Shown piece after piece: positions 34,552 to 46,267 of a stretch of 64,000 nucleotides of DNA. The notes beneath the pieces were generated by a model. The model ran no database searches and was not told the origin of the DNA. It saw only the letters and a list, made by a program, of their open reading frames with translations. Positions within the stretch are counted from its first letter, which is position 1, and every line of letters starts with the position of its first letter. The DNA comes from Eutreptiella sp. 'Long Island Sound 2002' (Eukaryota > Euglenozoa > Euglenophyceae > Eutreptiales > Eutreptiaceae). The stretch lies in the NCBI GenBank assembly GCA_964036045.1, contig OZ038382.1:75874687-75938686 (forward strand). Direction: 5' to 3'. A program made the translations under genes and the position numbers.

Positions 34552-36590
34552 ACGTCACGACAAATCAGAATCGTAACGGCTTGACTATGATTGAATCACA
34601 CACGGCCCCCACTTCCTAGTTACCTCCTTTCCTCATTCGTGTCCCATACCTCCATACCTTGCCCTCCCAACAGCCTAACGGCGGACGCAGACAACTGACG
34701 ACCAACAATGAAAGTGAGGAAAAACCAAGCGCTATAGGCCCGTAGGCTCTTGAAGGGTGTGAAGAACCGCATCAGGCAGTCGCGCAAATGAAAAACAAAA
34801 CACAGTGACAACCAGGGGACCCGCCACCGTGCACTGCTGACCCGCATCTTCCCGAGACACGGTGCCGCGCTCAATGGCAGAGGCCACAGGCTGAAGTGGA
34901 GGGAGGGCAGGAATCGTGTCGGGCATCGGGCCCATATCAGCAGCGCCACCCCCGGCGGACTCCTGCTGACAGACTTTTCTGGCTGACGCTGTCTATGTCA
35001 TCACCGCATGAGAAACCAGAAGCAATCTGGAAACTGTTCCCAGTGTCTGTTATAGGTGCAGCAGCTCGCAGAAAAAATAAAATTTTCCGAGTTGTTATCT
35101 ACTCCCTGACCTGTCACAGTCAAATGTGTGGAAGCCGAAGCTTGGGGGCAGGCAAGGAGGGGGTTGCCCTGGCGGGGAGGGCAGAGAGGATCTTACAGCT
35201 TTTTATTTTTAGACCCCACGACGCTCTTTCAGACCTCTTGGTTGCCCAGGTGTCCTCTCTTCCCCCCCCTGTAGGGCTGAAACTGAACCCTGGCTACCCG
35301 GGCACCCAGCCTACAGGCAGCACACTTTAACTCAGAAATAATGGTCCCAGATGAAAATAAAAACGAAAATTTTTCAAAGCGGCGCTGCCTGCGGCCCCCA
35401 GAAAATAGAAAAATTGTGAGATACTCACTCGGGGAAGAGGTCAAGAGCGTGTGGGGGGTTAAGGGGACTTTTCTGCCTACACATGGTCCAAGTCTCCGGG
35501 TCCCCCCATGACAGGGGGACCTCTATCGTGATGTAACTGTCACTCCGGAGCCCCAGTCCTCTGTGGTTGCAAAACGAGCAAGAAGGGAGGAGGAGACCCG
35601 TGATCTTATGGGTGAGAGGGGAGGAGGGGGTAACATAACTGAGATTCATCTGCAGAGTCCGACATTGTGTGGCGGACATGTTGCTACAAAATAAAAACCC
35701 ACATTGTTGCACCGCTGCTCCCAGGGGGGGAGGCCAGCGGTGCTGTACATCGTCTGCCGGCGGGGCAGGGGTCACCCCGGTGCCGTCTCCACCTCCAGCG
35801 ACCCCTGTGATAAATCCGTCCCCAGCCCAGACCCGGACATCTGGGAGGGGAACCCGTCCACCATTTGAATCGATGTATGAGTCTGGTTGAACATCCAGCT
35901 CTGCACCTATTTAGGTTGTGTGATGGCTGTGAGCCCTGCTGTCACGGTTGCCCCGCATTGCATCGCAGGGCAGGACCGGTAGCCCCCCGTGACAGCAGAT
36001 CCCTGGCCGAAGGCCATGACTTTGCGGTTTTATTTCAGTGACTATGATGAAGTGACCGATTCCCAGACACTTCACAGTTTGTACCCCTGATTGAACCCGG
36101 ATTGTTGTTCTTAGGGTGCTCCAGATGGATCCCAAGTATGAACCCCCGATCATATTCCAGGTGGAATACCAGTATGATCCCAAGATACCACCCTGATTGT
36201 ACCCCACCTTTTTGATCTTCTGATCCCCATGTAAGTACCCCAGTCAGAACCCCAGGTTGAATACCCCATTGACCACCTGATATTCCCATGATGGAACCCC
36301 AGGGAGTTGAACTCCTGCTTGATGGATTCTCCTCTGAGCCCCCCCAGCAGGGAGGCGTCCGACTGACTCCTAGTCTCGCTCCGACATCGTATTCTGTCGA
36401 AACCTGAAAAGGAGTAGAAACCGTAATGGATGGTATCCTACCTACTTGGAGAGAGGAGCAGGAGCCCCTATTATTGTAACTATACCTGAACCCTTTCCCT
36501 GACTACTACTTCTGTCTACCCTGATGTCGTTGATTGTTGAACACTCCTACCTTTACCCTGTGAGGCATCGAAGATGTGGAGCAGGTTAAG
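34552..36590. other. Non-coding interval; candidate minus-strand exon; degenerate repeats
   Basis: No clear gene. A minus-strand frame from 35775 ends exactly at a GTGAGTATC splice-donor-like sequence (about 35433-35425), with a pyrimidine-rich stretch and CAG at about 35400-35390, so a short intron is possible; the frame itself is not recognised. At 36080-36310 about eight degenerate units of 25-30 bp share TGATNCCCCA / GGAACCCCAG. AT-rich AAAATAAAAACGAAAATTTTT lies near 35350. Confidence 0.35.
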
Positions 36591-36592
36591 GA

Positions 36593-36593
<1 letters not shown>

Positions 36594-36623
<30 letters not shown>

Positions 36624-36733
36624 CATACATACATAGATGCATACAACCTTACAGCCATGCATGCATCCACACATACTTACATAACTACGTACGTACCTCC
36701 ATACATGCATGCACACACACACACACACACACA
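36594..36733 (+). repeat. Short (CATA)n and (CA)n microsatellites
   Basis: About ten CATA units at 36594-36635 are followed by degenerate ATGCATACA-type sequence and a (CA)n run of about 11 units at 36713-36733. It is the same tetranucleotide as the LINE B tail but much shorter, with no LINE coding sequence beside it. Confidence 0.85.
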
Positions 36734-36909
36734 GATGTACATACCTTTGTACCAATCAGCTGGTGTACTTGTTACATGCATAGTATACGTAGTGTGGTAT
36801 GTCAGGGAGGAGGGTGTATGTATTCGTTGATGTATGTAGGTTGGAGTGTACATTAGTGTATAGCTTTGCGTGGGATTTGCTAACGTCCTTTGTGTGTGTG
36901 TTTGAAGGC

Positions 36910-37260
36910 CTATGTGCGGTAATAACGCCCAGAACTTTTTGCCGCCTTTGAGGAGCAAAGGCGCCCCTAATATAGGTGGCAATATGTCATCCTGTGCTTT
37001 TCCCTACCCACGGGGAATGAGCCCGGAAGTTTTTATGGGTTTCAAGGTGGCAAAGGCACCCCTAATATCGGTGGTGATGTGTCATCCTCTGCTTGTCCCT
37101 ATCCACGGGGAATGAGCTTGGAAGTGTTTGTGGGTTTCAAGGTGGCAAAGGCGCCCCTAATGTTGGTGGCGATCTTTCATGGTGTCATTGAACCTGTTTC
37201 TAGGGGCTGTGCATGGAAATTTTGGTGGCATATGTGGGACAATAACGCATCACCACTTTT
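36910..37260 (+). repeat. ~95-bp tandem repeat, about three copies
   Basis: GGCAAAGGCACCCCTAAT-like sequence recurs at about 36953, 37049 and 37144, followed in each case by GGTGGCGAT..., GTCATCCTGTGCTTxTCCCTA and CCACGGGGAATGAGC. The left and right edges share TGTGCGGTAATAACGCC-like sequence (36911 and 37232). No coding signal. Confidence 0.75.
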
Positions 37261-37568
37261 GGTTCCCCGCAAACATTTTTGAGAGCACCCATTGCTTGCA
37301 TGTGCAATGGTGGATGATGGTGCCAAAATCAAAATTTTGGATGGATCTCACTGGGCCAGCATGGGGAGCATGAAAACATTCTGTGCATTGCGTTATTTGC
37401 GACATGTGGTGCGGAGTGTGCGCCAATGTCGTGACATGTGTGACATGTGTGTGCTGCGCGTCTTCCGCTGGTGTGCTTGCACCTTCTGTGTGCAATTACA
37501 GCCTGCAGTGTCCGCAGTGCACTAAGGATAGCACACTTACGTGCAACACGCTCACTGCCTTTTTCAGG

Positions 37569-37684
37569 CAAGAGGTCATCAGAAAGGTTGAGGAGGAGTA
37601 CTCATTTCAGCCTCCGACTGGCAAACGGATGACTGCAGACGAATTGAAAGCGGCTACCATCCGCCTCAGCACCAGAACAGACTG
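37569..37684 (+). CDS. Candidate terminal exon of a host gene
   Basis: A pyrimidine-rich stretch ending CTGCCTTTTTCAG precedes an open segment that reads EVIRKVEEEYSFQPPTGKRM and then TADELKAATIRLSTRTD before TGA. The composition and the charged helix-like pattern look like a real protein C-terminus, and the acceptor is a good match. No upstream exon is secure, and I do not recognise the family. It could also be chance. Confidence 0.35.
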
Positions 37685-37689
37685 ACCTT

Positions 37690-39205
37690 TTGCAGGTCCA
37701 CACAGCCATCCCCCTCTGAAGCGTGCAAGCAGTGTGCGGTCAGAGATCCCATAGGGAAACTGCAGGCTGAATGAAAGGAGGATGAAATGAATGACTGATT
37801 TATCCATTCTGAGTCGCGGCTTTTCGCGGCTGGAAAACAGGTTGGTGGGCCAATTTTGGCAGTTGCAAATGGGTGAATTGGGGCTGCACAGGTGCTGTTG
37901 GGGCGTCATTGATCTGGCATGACCTGCCCACATTATTGATTGTGATGCAATTATGGTTGCACCTCGGACCAAGTTCCAAATCCACCCATGTTGCAGATAG
38001 GTCTATCTTTCTCACTGATTCTCTGTTGACCTCCCATCACCCACCCCCCGCCATCTTTCTGGCCCGCCCAACGTCCCAATGGGACAGTTGGGGCTTCGAT
38101 GCCGCCTCCTCCTCCCTCCCTCCCTGATGACCAACAATTTTCGTGTCCAACGAACACTTGGTGTTCGAACCGTATTCATATGATGTGCATGTGAAATTAT
38201 CATTTTGTCAATATTCATATGCGGCTGTGAGGCATCAAAAGCCTCTCAGCTGCAAAACCTCTTGCACAACATGACTGAATCTTTGTTTGCTCTTGGTGGT
38301 GAAGTGCTTGTAGTAATAAGGAGTTCAATCAATGTGGATTAGGAGGGGGAGCCCGCAGTTATTTTGGGCGAGTTTGCTTGCATCAGTGAAGACAGGATGC
38401 CGGCTGCTTGAAAACGTTCTGACTAATTCTGATGCTGATACTGCACTGAGGCCCATGTCACTGAATTGGCCAAGAAATTGTTTTGACGGGGCCAAAATCT
38501 GTTCAGATTTTTTTACTGAACACCGGGCACACGACGGTTGGTACACATCCCCTGATCACGCTGCACCACCAAACACCAACTGTGACCTCAACCTCACGTT
38601 GCAATGTTCAGCAGCACTGTACACCCCACTTAAACCATTTCCCTGAATCAGTCACCCCCCCACCCCACCTGCCCCCCTTCAAGTGGCATCGGTGGATCGG
38701 ATGTAAGTGCCAGGGGATGTTGTAGTGCACAGGTAATGTAAGAATGGGTCAGAGCTTTGCTGTGATTCTGGGTCTACTTTGGGGTGATAGTAGGTGGGGC
38801 GGGGGGGGGGGGGGGGCTCCTTACAAAATATCTTCTAAAGCATGGTTGGGTCTGACAATGCCCCCTCGATATCCAACCACTAACCCCACTCACCCCAGGT
38901 CCTAAAGCCCCTTTCCACCCAACACAGCCAAAAGTTGGAACTGTGTGAAGTGGAAGAAAAGAGCCTAGCACCTTCAGCGCTGGTGTGTATGCACAGATGT
39001 TGCATGTAGTGTGCTGTAGGCTGTTGTTGCTTGGTATCATCATATGAAGCCGTTGCTGCTTTGTGGATTAAGAATAGCCATGCCCACAGGTTGAGGTCCT
39101 CAAGGAAGTACACAGGAGTTACTACGAGAGAGCAATGTGCAATGCATCATTGTCATCCCTCAGCTCATCAGGGCTGTCTTCATCTTCATTGTCATTGTCA
39201 TCAGA
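37690..39205. other. Non-coding interval with homopolymer runs
   Basis: No gene seen. It contains CCCACC/CCCTCC-rich sequence at 38035-38125 and a long G run at about 38797-38816. Open frames here are short and overlap on both strands without recognisable motifs. Confidence 0.4.
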
Positions 39206-39218
39206 TTCTTTTTTCAGG

Positions 39219-39405
39219 GTCTGATTGACATGTTGTGTGACATGGCAGCTGGCCTCCTTAGGGTGAGTTCAAGGACTGTGAAGCAATGCCCTTGAACGGT
39301 GGTTTTCCAGGCTGGCAAAAAAATGTCATCCTGACTCTGAAGCCCAAGAACGGCAACCTCCGACAGTCGACAGCTAAGTACAATGATGGACACGGGTCCA
39401 TTTGA
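39219..39405 (+). CDS. Candidate pair of short host-gene exons
   Basis: TTCTTTTTTCAG at about 39207-39218 is followed by a segment that reads GLIDMLCDMAAGLLR and ends at TTAGGGTGAGTTC, a good donor. A second acceptor-like GGTGGTTTTCCAG (about 39297-39309) precedes GWQKNVILTLKPKNGNLRQS and TAKYNDGHG. Together they resemble two exons with a roughly 45-base intron. The family is not recognised, and no start or stop exon is identified. Confidence 0.3.
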
Positions 39406-39409
39406 GAAT

Positions 39410-40270
39410 GTGCCTAGCATCCCTTTACTCATTTTTCGAAATACATGGGGAAACTGAGAAAGGCCATCTTTTTTGGGGGTACATCGGGATCTGGTTGGCC
39501 GCTAGATGATGATGGGTTAACTGATGTTCGTGGCCCTGTCATTTGAGCCCCTTTGACAGTCAGGGGTTTCCGCCAGAGGGCTCCGTCCTCCCACATCTTT
39601 ACATGCCTTTTCCAGGAGGTTTGGCATGGATGGACGACTGGGTGGGCTCTGTCCAGATCTGGCCTGGCATTCTTTGTTATTGGCTGCTTGGAAGGGCTGC
39701 CCTCTTCCCACCTGAAGTTGGGGCCACATGCACATGGTTTCCAGGACCCACCCCCAATCACATGCTCTTCTCCGTACTTGTTGTTGTCCTCCTAGGTACG
39801 CACATAGTTAATTGTTCGCACTAGCATGATGCTTTTGCCCGCAGTGCTCATGCAGTACAAAGTTTTTACTCCCCCAATGTTGTAAGAAATTTTCCAACAA
39901 AATAGGAAACTACCAGAGCAAATGGGGTTTCAAGGGTACTCCATGTAGTGTGGTGTGTTTCTCCCCTATGAGGACACTTTTGAGGGTTACAATATTGTTC
40001 AGTGTAAGGGTGATTCACCCTGACACTCAGCTTATTTAGCATCCTTTTTGTAGAGGAATGTCAATTTTCTTTGGGTAATGTAGCACTCACAGTTTTTGGT
40101 AGAGGAATATCGCAAAACCAATTTGGAGGCGGAGAGACCGACGAACGATTGCGCAAATGCGTTCCACACTAAGGACTGCAATGAGTCGGGATGAATGGAG
40201 TTACAATTGGTATTACCAGTTACTGACATCACCAATCGTCAGTTTTTTTCAAGGATTGAGGGGCAATGCA
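39410..40270. other. Non-coding interval
   Basis: I see no supported gene. A minus-strand frame of 110 codons (39761-39429) contains WKRHVKMWEDGALWRKPLTV, which looks somewhat protein-like but matches nothing I know. The remainder is AT-balanced sequence without repeats. Confidence 0.3.
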
Positions 40271-40274
40271 AGTT

Positions 40275-40540
40275 GGTCGTGGGTATAAAACCACCCCCAA
40301 ATGGGGGATAACACCACCCCCAACCCCCGTTTTGGCCATTTTTGACCCCTGGGGTGGTTTTATGCCACCTGGGGGTGGTTTTATCCCCCCTTTGGGGGGT
40401 GTGGGTTTATCCCCGGGTGGTTTAATCCCCGCAAAGGGGAGGTTTAATCCCCCCATTGGGTCATTGGGGGGGGGGTATTGCCCATTTGGGGTGGTTTTGT
40501 CTTCGCTTTTCGGTGATTTTATTCCCCCATGGGGCGGCAA
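40275..40540 (+). repeat. GGTGGTTTTATCCCC interspersed minisatellite, block 1
   Basis: About ten degenerate units of 20-30 bp have a core GGTGGTTTTATCCCC(C), and the first units are in the opposite sense (AAAACCACCCCCAAATGGGG). Runs of C and G flank each core, so the units can pair with one another. No coding value; the short Pro/Gly/Lys frames here are artefacts. Confidence 0.8.
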
Positions 40541-40865
40541 TGGGGGCGGAGGGGTATGGCCACTCTCTATGTTGACCTAGAACCTAGAACCGCAGTACCG
40601 GAAGACAAGTTCGGGTATGGAGGTAGGAAAAGTGATGGAGGGTGAGGGAACGACATATGGTTTTGCACTCAGTGTTTTATTTCACATTGCTCTTTGTATA
40701 TGTGTTATAGGATGTCTGACCTGGCTGGGGACAATTTTACAAATTGGGATCGGATTTCAGACATGGTTTGGGCTTGCTATTCATCCAGTTCAACATGCTT
40801 GACTTTTGTGGCAGCATTGCTCAGACTGCTTTTGTTTGCTGTGTTGTGTCATTTGTTGCTTTGGC
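40541..40865 (+). other. Spacer between the two GGTGGTTTTAT blocks
   Basis: About 325 bases of ordinary sequence separate the two repeat blocks. A plus frame reads MSDLAGDNFTNWDRISDMVW near 40710, preceded by TATGTGTTATAG, an acceptor-like sequence. This could be a small exon, but the evidence is weak. Confidence 0.25.
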
Positions 40866-41075
40866 GACATAAAACCACCCCGGGGTGGTTTTATCAACCC
40901 GAAGGGGGAGATTTTACCAAGAGGAGTGGTTTTCTTCCCCAAAAGGGGTGCTTTTATCCCCCCAGAGGGGTGGTTCTATCCCCCGAAAGGGATGGTTTTA
41001 TCCCCCTACAAAGTGGGCATGGGTGGTTTTAAGGGGGGCTTTATCCCCCCCTTTTTTCGGTGGTTTTATGCCCGG
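40866..41075 (+). repeat. GGTGGTTTTATCCCC minisatellite, block 2
   Basis: About nine further units, again beginning with AAAACCACCCC and continuing with CCCCxAAxGGGGTGGTTTTATC. It ends at TGGTTTTATGCCCGGGACCGCAATGCAAG, which resembles GGGGCAATGCAAGTTGGTCGTGGGTATAAAACC at the start of block 1, so the two blocks share an edge sequence (GCAATGCAAGT). Confidence 0.8.
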
Positions 41076-42537
41076 GACCGCAATGCAAGTCGGCTGTCAA
41101 AGAATCATCGGCAAGTGCATGCTGTGCCAATCGTGTGCTCTAGGCAAGGGCCCCGTTATGCATCGTAAGGTTGAATTTGTGACACAATCATTGCTTTTCG
41201 TGCATTCAACGCTCTTAGGAAGTAATTGTTTTCATGGGTATACAGTATGGGTTCTTGCATTGGAGGTTCACACGCACCCAACACAAAGGCTAGCTGTCGG
41301 TAGATGGCGAGTTGTTGTGGTTTTATTGCAGGCTCCCTAAGGGGGCGCACTTAGCAGTGCGCGTGCTGTGCAACTATTTGGGCATCTGGCCGTCCTAGAT
41401 CACCATATTTTGTGGTAGTCTTGCCATCATTGTTGTTTGACAGTAGGGTTTGGTGTTTCTTCCACATTGGGGATATGGCACCTTTGGATTTTGACCCAGG
41501 CTCACCCATTATCACTCTTTCCCCCATTGTTTTTGGCTCATTTCCACCGCATCCCCTCCTTCATAGGTTGATTTCTCCCCACAACGGTGACCCCGAGAAT
41601 GCAGCGGTGGCGTAGCCATATTGATCTCTCCCCACCATGGGAAACTGGAGAAGGCAGGGGTGATGTAGCCATATTGATCTCTACCCACAATACAGAACCT
41701 GAGAAAGTAGTGGTGATGTCGCTACATTGATTGATCATTTCAAGATGCGAGGGCATTTTATGGGTTATGCGATGGGTTCCATGGATGATGCATGCTAGGG
41801 GTGCCTCAATGTGGCATGGCCATGTATTGGTTGAAAGTTTTGGACCGATCGACCCAAGGAGTACAACGATGTTTACGGATTCCATAGGGCACGTATTGAC
41901 TCGGCTTGACTTGACTGCTTCTCGGCCACCGAGTCGTGGCCTCCTGCTGTCACACTTTTTTTCTTTGACGGCCAAACAACGCTGGGGGTTTTTTCTCCGC
42001 CATAGGTTCCCCCAAGTGTAAGGTGTTTTTCACAAGCAACGCTCCCCCTCACAGCCGACCACCGGGGTTCCGCCGGGGCCCGACCGGCTTGCGCGACTTA
42101 CCGCAAAAAAAAATTGCACGAGTAGACAATTGTTTTGTTACACGCATTTACCGCAAAAATGAAAAAATTACAGGACTTTACCGCAAACAAGCAATTACCA
42201 ATTTTACTGAAAAGGCATGCATGTAGGCGATGCGCCCACTTGTGGCCACGCAGTGGCCGCTAGGTGTACGTAGCCCGTGCCATGGGCCCTCTGCGCGCCC
42301 CAAAATTGTTGTTGTGTAGGCTATTTAGTGGCACCTGAAAAAAATTTCACATTTCGACTTTTTCCAAACCCTTCTTTTGCCCCTAGGTTGGGTTTCGGTG
42401 ATCATTTGGTGACAATACGGGTAGTTGAGCGCCCGGGGACCCACGTAGTGGCCATTAGGCCCATCTAGCCCAGGCGATGGGCCCCCCAAAAGCTTCAAAT
42501 TGCTGTTTGTAGGTGGTTCAATGGCATTTGGTGTGTG
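41076..42537. other. Non-coding interval with a 53-bp triplication
   Basis: At 41571-41729 three units of 53 bp share GATxTCTxCCCAC...GTGGCGTAGCCATATT. The rest has no recognisable gene. Around 42085-42215, GACTTACCGCAAAAA, TTTACCGCAAAAATG and TTTACCGCAAACAAG form a degenerate triplet of repeats. Two related segments, GTGGCCACGCAGTGGCCGCTAGG and GACCCACGTAGTGGCCATTAGGCCCAT, occur at about 42240 and 42437. Confidence 0.45.
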
Positions 42538-42541
42538 CACA

Positions 42542-42806
42542 TGTTATGGTTTTGAGCAGCACCAGTGCAGCGAGCGCGCGAACACGCGATCGCACCGCAA
42601 TTTGCGAATACATATGAAAGATCGAGATGCCAGTTGCTGTGAACGAAAGGGTGTATGATACTTCGATATATTTGAACAGGGCTTTTGTCTTCGAATCTGT
42701 GAATTGGGTACGATTTGGTGCTCCGCCTAAAGATCCTGCGCAAAAGGGGCTTGTCGTATTTTTGAATTTTCGAGAAACATGACGATTCCCAAGTCAAACC
42801 ACAACA
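42542..42806 (+). repeat. 5' LTR
   Basis: 265 bp, beginning TGTTATGGTTT and ending AAACCACAACA, the standard TG...CA ends. The outer 11 bases of the 3' copy are exact inverted repeats; here one substitution spoils them. CACA precedes it. Confidence 0.95.
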
Positions 42807-42808
42807 AG

Positions 42809-42826
42809 TGGTAGCCAGTTAGGTGG
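42809..42826 (+). other. Primer-binding site
   Basis: Two bases after the 5' LTR comes TGGTAGCCAGTTAGGTGG. The TGG start complements the CCA end of a tRNA, and TGGTA is also how initiator-Met sites of many plant elements begin, though the following bases differ. The tRNA is not assigned. Confidence 0.6.
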
Positions 42827-43107
42827 CAAGGAGATCATTATCGTCGACCTCCGCGTTACAATCTTCGACGCCGTCTTTGATTCCAACCTGAAATGGAGCG
42901 ACCTTTTGACCAGCAGCTATGCGGCACTTCATTTGAGATTGCTTGTTTCGATCCGACTCGCCGTTGCACCACGAGTTCTCGAGTTCACTCGAAAAATTCA
43001 TCGCAGAATGCATTGCAGGTCGAGAAAGCGAGTGGTTTCTACGCATATCTCGCGATCTTCACAGCTTGTAGCAGAAATTTACAGAAGTTCAAACCAAGCA
43101 CGTCGAA

Positions 43108-44529
43108 TTGGAACAACGCATCGATGCTTTGCAGATATCAGAAGCAAACGCCACTGCGGCGACTGACCACAGAGTTGACGCTTTGCAGTCTTCGGCAGAG
43201 AATGCCACACGAACAAAGGTGAGTAAACTACAGCGTTTGGAACATGAATTTTCGCAGTGCTACATTGTCCTCAATGAGTTTGCGCAATTTTTGAACCAGC
43301 GGCAGTCTCTGAACCAGCAACCTTCGAATCAACAACCCCTGTTTCAGCACTCCTAGCTTCCACCGCAACATCCTCACCCACAGCCACCTTCTTCGAGTTA
43401 TCCACTGCATGCACGATCGCACAACCAGCCGCCACAACATTTTCCACCTCCACAACCACCTCTACAAGCGCCTCTTTTTGATCCATCGATGAATCAGATC
43501 AATCCGATGAATGCCATGAATCCTTGCGTTCCAGCGTTCGAGATCTTGGGTCGCCGAATGGAACATCTACGCAAATTGATTCGATTATTTTCTGTCAAGC
43601 CAAGATCACGAGAGTTTCAGACTTGGAAGGAGGATCTTATGCGAGCCTTCTTTCTGTTGGACATTACTTCACCACTCGATCAAGTCACCACCATACCGTT
43701 TCACCTGGAAGGCGACGCTATCGACTATTATCACAGCTTGACGAAACAGGTACGAGATGACTGGTTCGAGCTCATGCGTGTGTTGGGCCAGCGCTTCGAT
43801 TGCATATCCCACGAAACAGTGTACCTGTCAGGAACGTTGACGCTGCGAGAAAGTGAGTTCCCTCGACATGCAGACTACACGAAGGAATTTCGGACCTGTG
43901 TCATCAAGTCGAAGGTCAACACAAGTGACCTCCAGATGGGTTAGCTCGTTAACTCTCGATTTGTTGAATGGTTGTCGAGTGACGCGGTGCGCCGACAATA
44001 CATCGTCAAAGTCCGTTCAAAATGGTGTTTAGGGAGACCATTTCGCTTTGACACGCTTGTGGAGACCATTGCCGAAGCTTACATGGCAGCCGGTCATCAA
44101 CTTGAGGAAGTCCAGCACGCATCCAGATCGATGGGAGACACCACGGGTGCAGCAGTTTCGAGACCTTTACCTATGATGCTTCCGCCAACTTCGACTTCAA
44201 CAATGTTCCCTTCAAAGACTATGGCAACGCCGCACGTCAAGCCCATGCCGACTCCGACTGCAGCTCTAATGGCTTCGGCTCTGCCATAGCCAATGAATCT
44301 GGATACAATCGCCAAGCTTCGGGAAGAGCTACACGCATACATTGGTGAACGTCGGAATAATCGGTCGGATCGTCAGGATAACCGAGAAGCCCGGCGTTGC
44401 TACAACTGTGGCGAGCAAGGACACTTGGCGCGCAATTGTCATAAGAATCGACCACCATCCAGAGAAAGAGAACATGGACGGTCAAGATCAGGCACGCCTC
44501 GAAGAGATACAAGTCGAGACAGCAAGTGA
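43108..44529 (+). pseudogene. gag: Ty3/gypsy Gag
   Basis: One plus frame runs through this whole segment with three in-frame TAG codons (43354, 43942 and 44287) and ends at TGA. Between them: a heptad-like N-terminal coiled-coil region (LQISEANATAATDHRVDALQ), a Gln/Pro-rich stretch, the capsid-like domain with FQTWKEDLMRAFFLLDI and HLEGDAIDYYHSLTKQ, and a nucleocapsid CCHC knuckle CYNCGEQGHLARNC (44398-44439) followed by an Arg/Ser-rich tail. Removing the three stops would give an unbroken gag frame, so decay is by point changes. Confidence 0.88.
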
Positions 44530-44776
44530 CGATGTCGGTCACCCTCCAAGAGCAGAGAACGGCCCACGTCGGCCTAAAAAGCATGTTCAAAGACCTGCTG
44601 GCGGACGTCGTCGAGAAGAGTTGAACTTTGCCCTCAGCATCGACAAACCCGGAAAGAATTCGGCACTTGGGAGTGTCATCGTGGAAGGAACCGAAAGTGA
44701 GCATTCGAGTCTGTTCACGGTTTGAGGGCGCATTTGCGCACGTTGAGACGACTCCTTCGACTCCAGCGTAGAACTT

Positions 44777-45112
44777 TTGGTCGATAGTGGAGAAACGAGT
44801 GACTTCATGTCGATGCAGACTGCAAAGAGGGCGCGACTTCCCCTCTACAAACTGACCAACCCCGGACACGTCGTATCCGCCGGAGGTGTCCAGGTCGAAG
44901 TGCGATACTACAGGAGAGTTTATGTTCGAGGTGGAGAGTTCGTATTTCGACATCACTCCAAGGTCTTGGGAATTCTACCGGATGTGGTGCTTGGGTTACC
45001 ATGGCTTCGAAGCTATAATCTGACTGTCGACTGGAAGGAACGGTATGCAAACGTACGACACGGTTCGGCTTCATACCGATTGTCCTTTGACGAGTCCAGG
45101 GATTCCCCCTAG
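44777..45112 (+). pseudogene. pol: Ty3/gypsy aspartic protease
   Basis: LVDSGETSDFMS (active-site Asp-Ser-Gly at about 44783-44791) and ILPDVVLGLPWLRSYN, the two hallmarks of a retropepsin. It lies in a different frame from gag, so gag and pol may be joined by a programmed shift or by a lost base. TAG at 45110 interrupts the frame, but coding in the same frame resumes at 45.3 kb. Confidence 0.82.
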
Positions 45113-46267
45113 TTAAAGTTCCACGCCGCTTCGAAGTTGGATCTTCTTTCGACACTTTGATCCAGTACCTCGAAAGTAAACCTAGTTGAAGGCCCTACAC
45201 CACCTGCCAATGAACACCTTGACCTACACTCGTCGACATCTGGCAAGAGAGATGCTGACGCACTCGATGAGTCCGAAACGGAAGATGGTATCACCAATGA
45301 GGAATGTAGCGACATGGAAATGGAGCACATCTGGTTGCCGAAGCTTAAACAGGATATCTGTCGAGCTGATCCTACGGGTGATCAAGTATTTCTGTGCTGC
45401 ATGCCTCGACCCGCAGTGCCGGTCGATCAAATGTACAACATGCAAGAGAACAGTGACAATGACGGGCCTGACGACGTTCGACGCAAGTTGCCTATTCGGA
45501 TACACAAATGGGCAGGTCTCTATGATCGGGAGAGAGCGGAGTTCGGAGACTTACCTCCGCATCGACCTGGGAGAGACCACCGAATACGCCTCGATACTGA
45601 AGATAATCCGCCGTGGGTACACCCTTACAAAATGGACCTGAGCCAATTGCATGAGCTTCGACGACAACTGGAGAAGCTGCATTGATGTAGCCCAATTCGA
45701 CCATCCTCAGGTCCATATGGAGCGGGTTGCCTGCTAGTGAGAAAAGCAAATGGTAAATTGCGTATGTGCGTCGACTACGGAGCCTTGAATACCCGAACTG
45801 TTCGAGATCGATGTCCTTTGCCTTCGATCCAATCCATACTGAGTACATTGCGGGGTTCTACTGTCTTCTCAAACATAGATCTTGTCAGTACGTTCCACCA
45901 GATTGGGATCCATGACAAAGATATCAAAAAAACTGCATTCAACACGCAGTTTGGGGCCTTTGAATGGGTTGTTGTACCCTTTGGCCTCTGCAATGCACCA
46001 TCAACATTCCAGCTTGTGGTCAATGACATTCTTCGAGACCATTTGGGGATTTTCGTATGGGTGTACATCGATGACATCCTCATCTTCTCGAAGAATGCTC
46101 AGGAACACCAACGACACCTCGATTTGATACATGAACTACTACAGCGACACCAGCTATTCCCCTGCATTGATAAATCAACATTCTTCCCGCATCGAGTCCC
46201 TTTTTGCGGATACATCATCGATAAAGATGGAGTACACATGGACTCCGAAAAGATCAAGGTCATTTGA
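45113..46267 (+). pseudogene. pol: Ty3/gypsy reverse transcriptase
   Basis: After a degraded connector (45.11-45.31 kb) the frame carries PPHRPGRDHRI and IRPSSGPYGAG, then RMCVDYGALNT, VFSNIDLVSTFHQIGI (motif A; the catalytic Asp is present), WVVVPFGLCNAPSTFQ (motif B) and VWVYIDDILIFSK (motif C, 46063-46074), with the connection KSTFFPHRVPFCGYII. TGA at 45683 and TGA at 46265 interrupt the frame; both could have come from CGA (Arg) codons. The reading frame is otherwise continuous. Confidence 0.9.

Noticed and set aside
35390-35560. U1 or other spliceosomal RNA gene
   Set aside because: GATACTCAC resembles the U1 5' end, but the remaining sequence and stems do not fit.
28911-44289. Alternative genetic code with TAG as glutamine
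   Set aside because: In-frame TAGs occur in LINE B and the Ty3/gypsy gag, but TGA, TAA and frameshifts also occur in the same decayed elements. Decay explains all of them.
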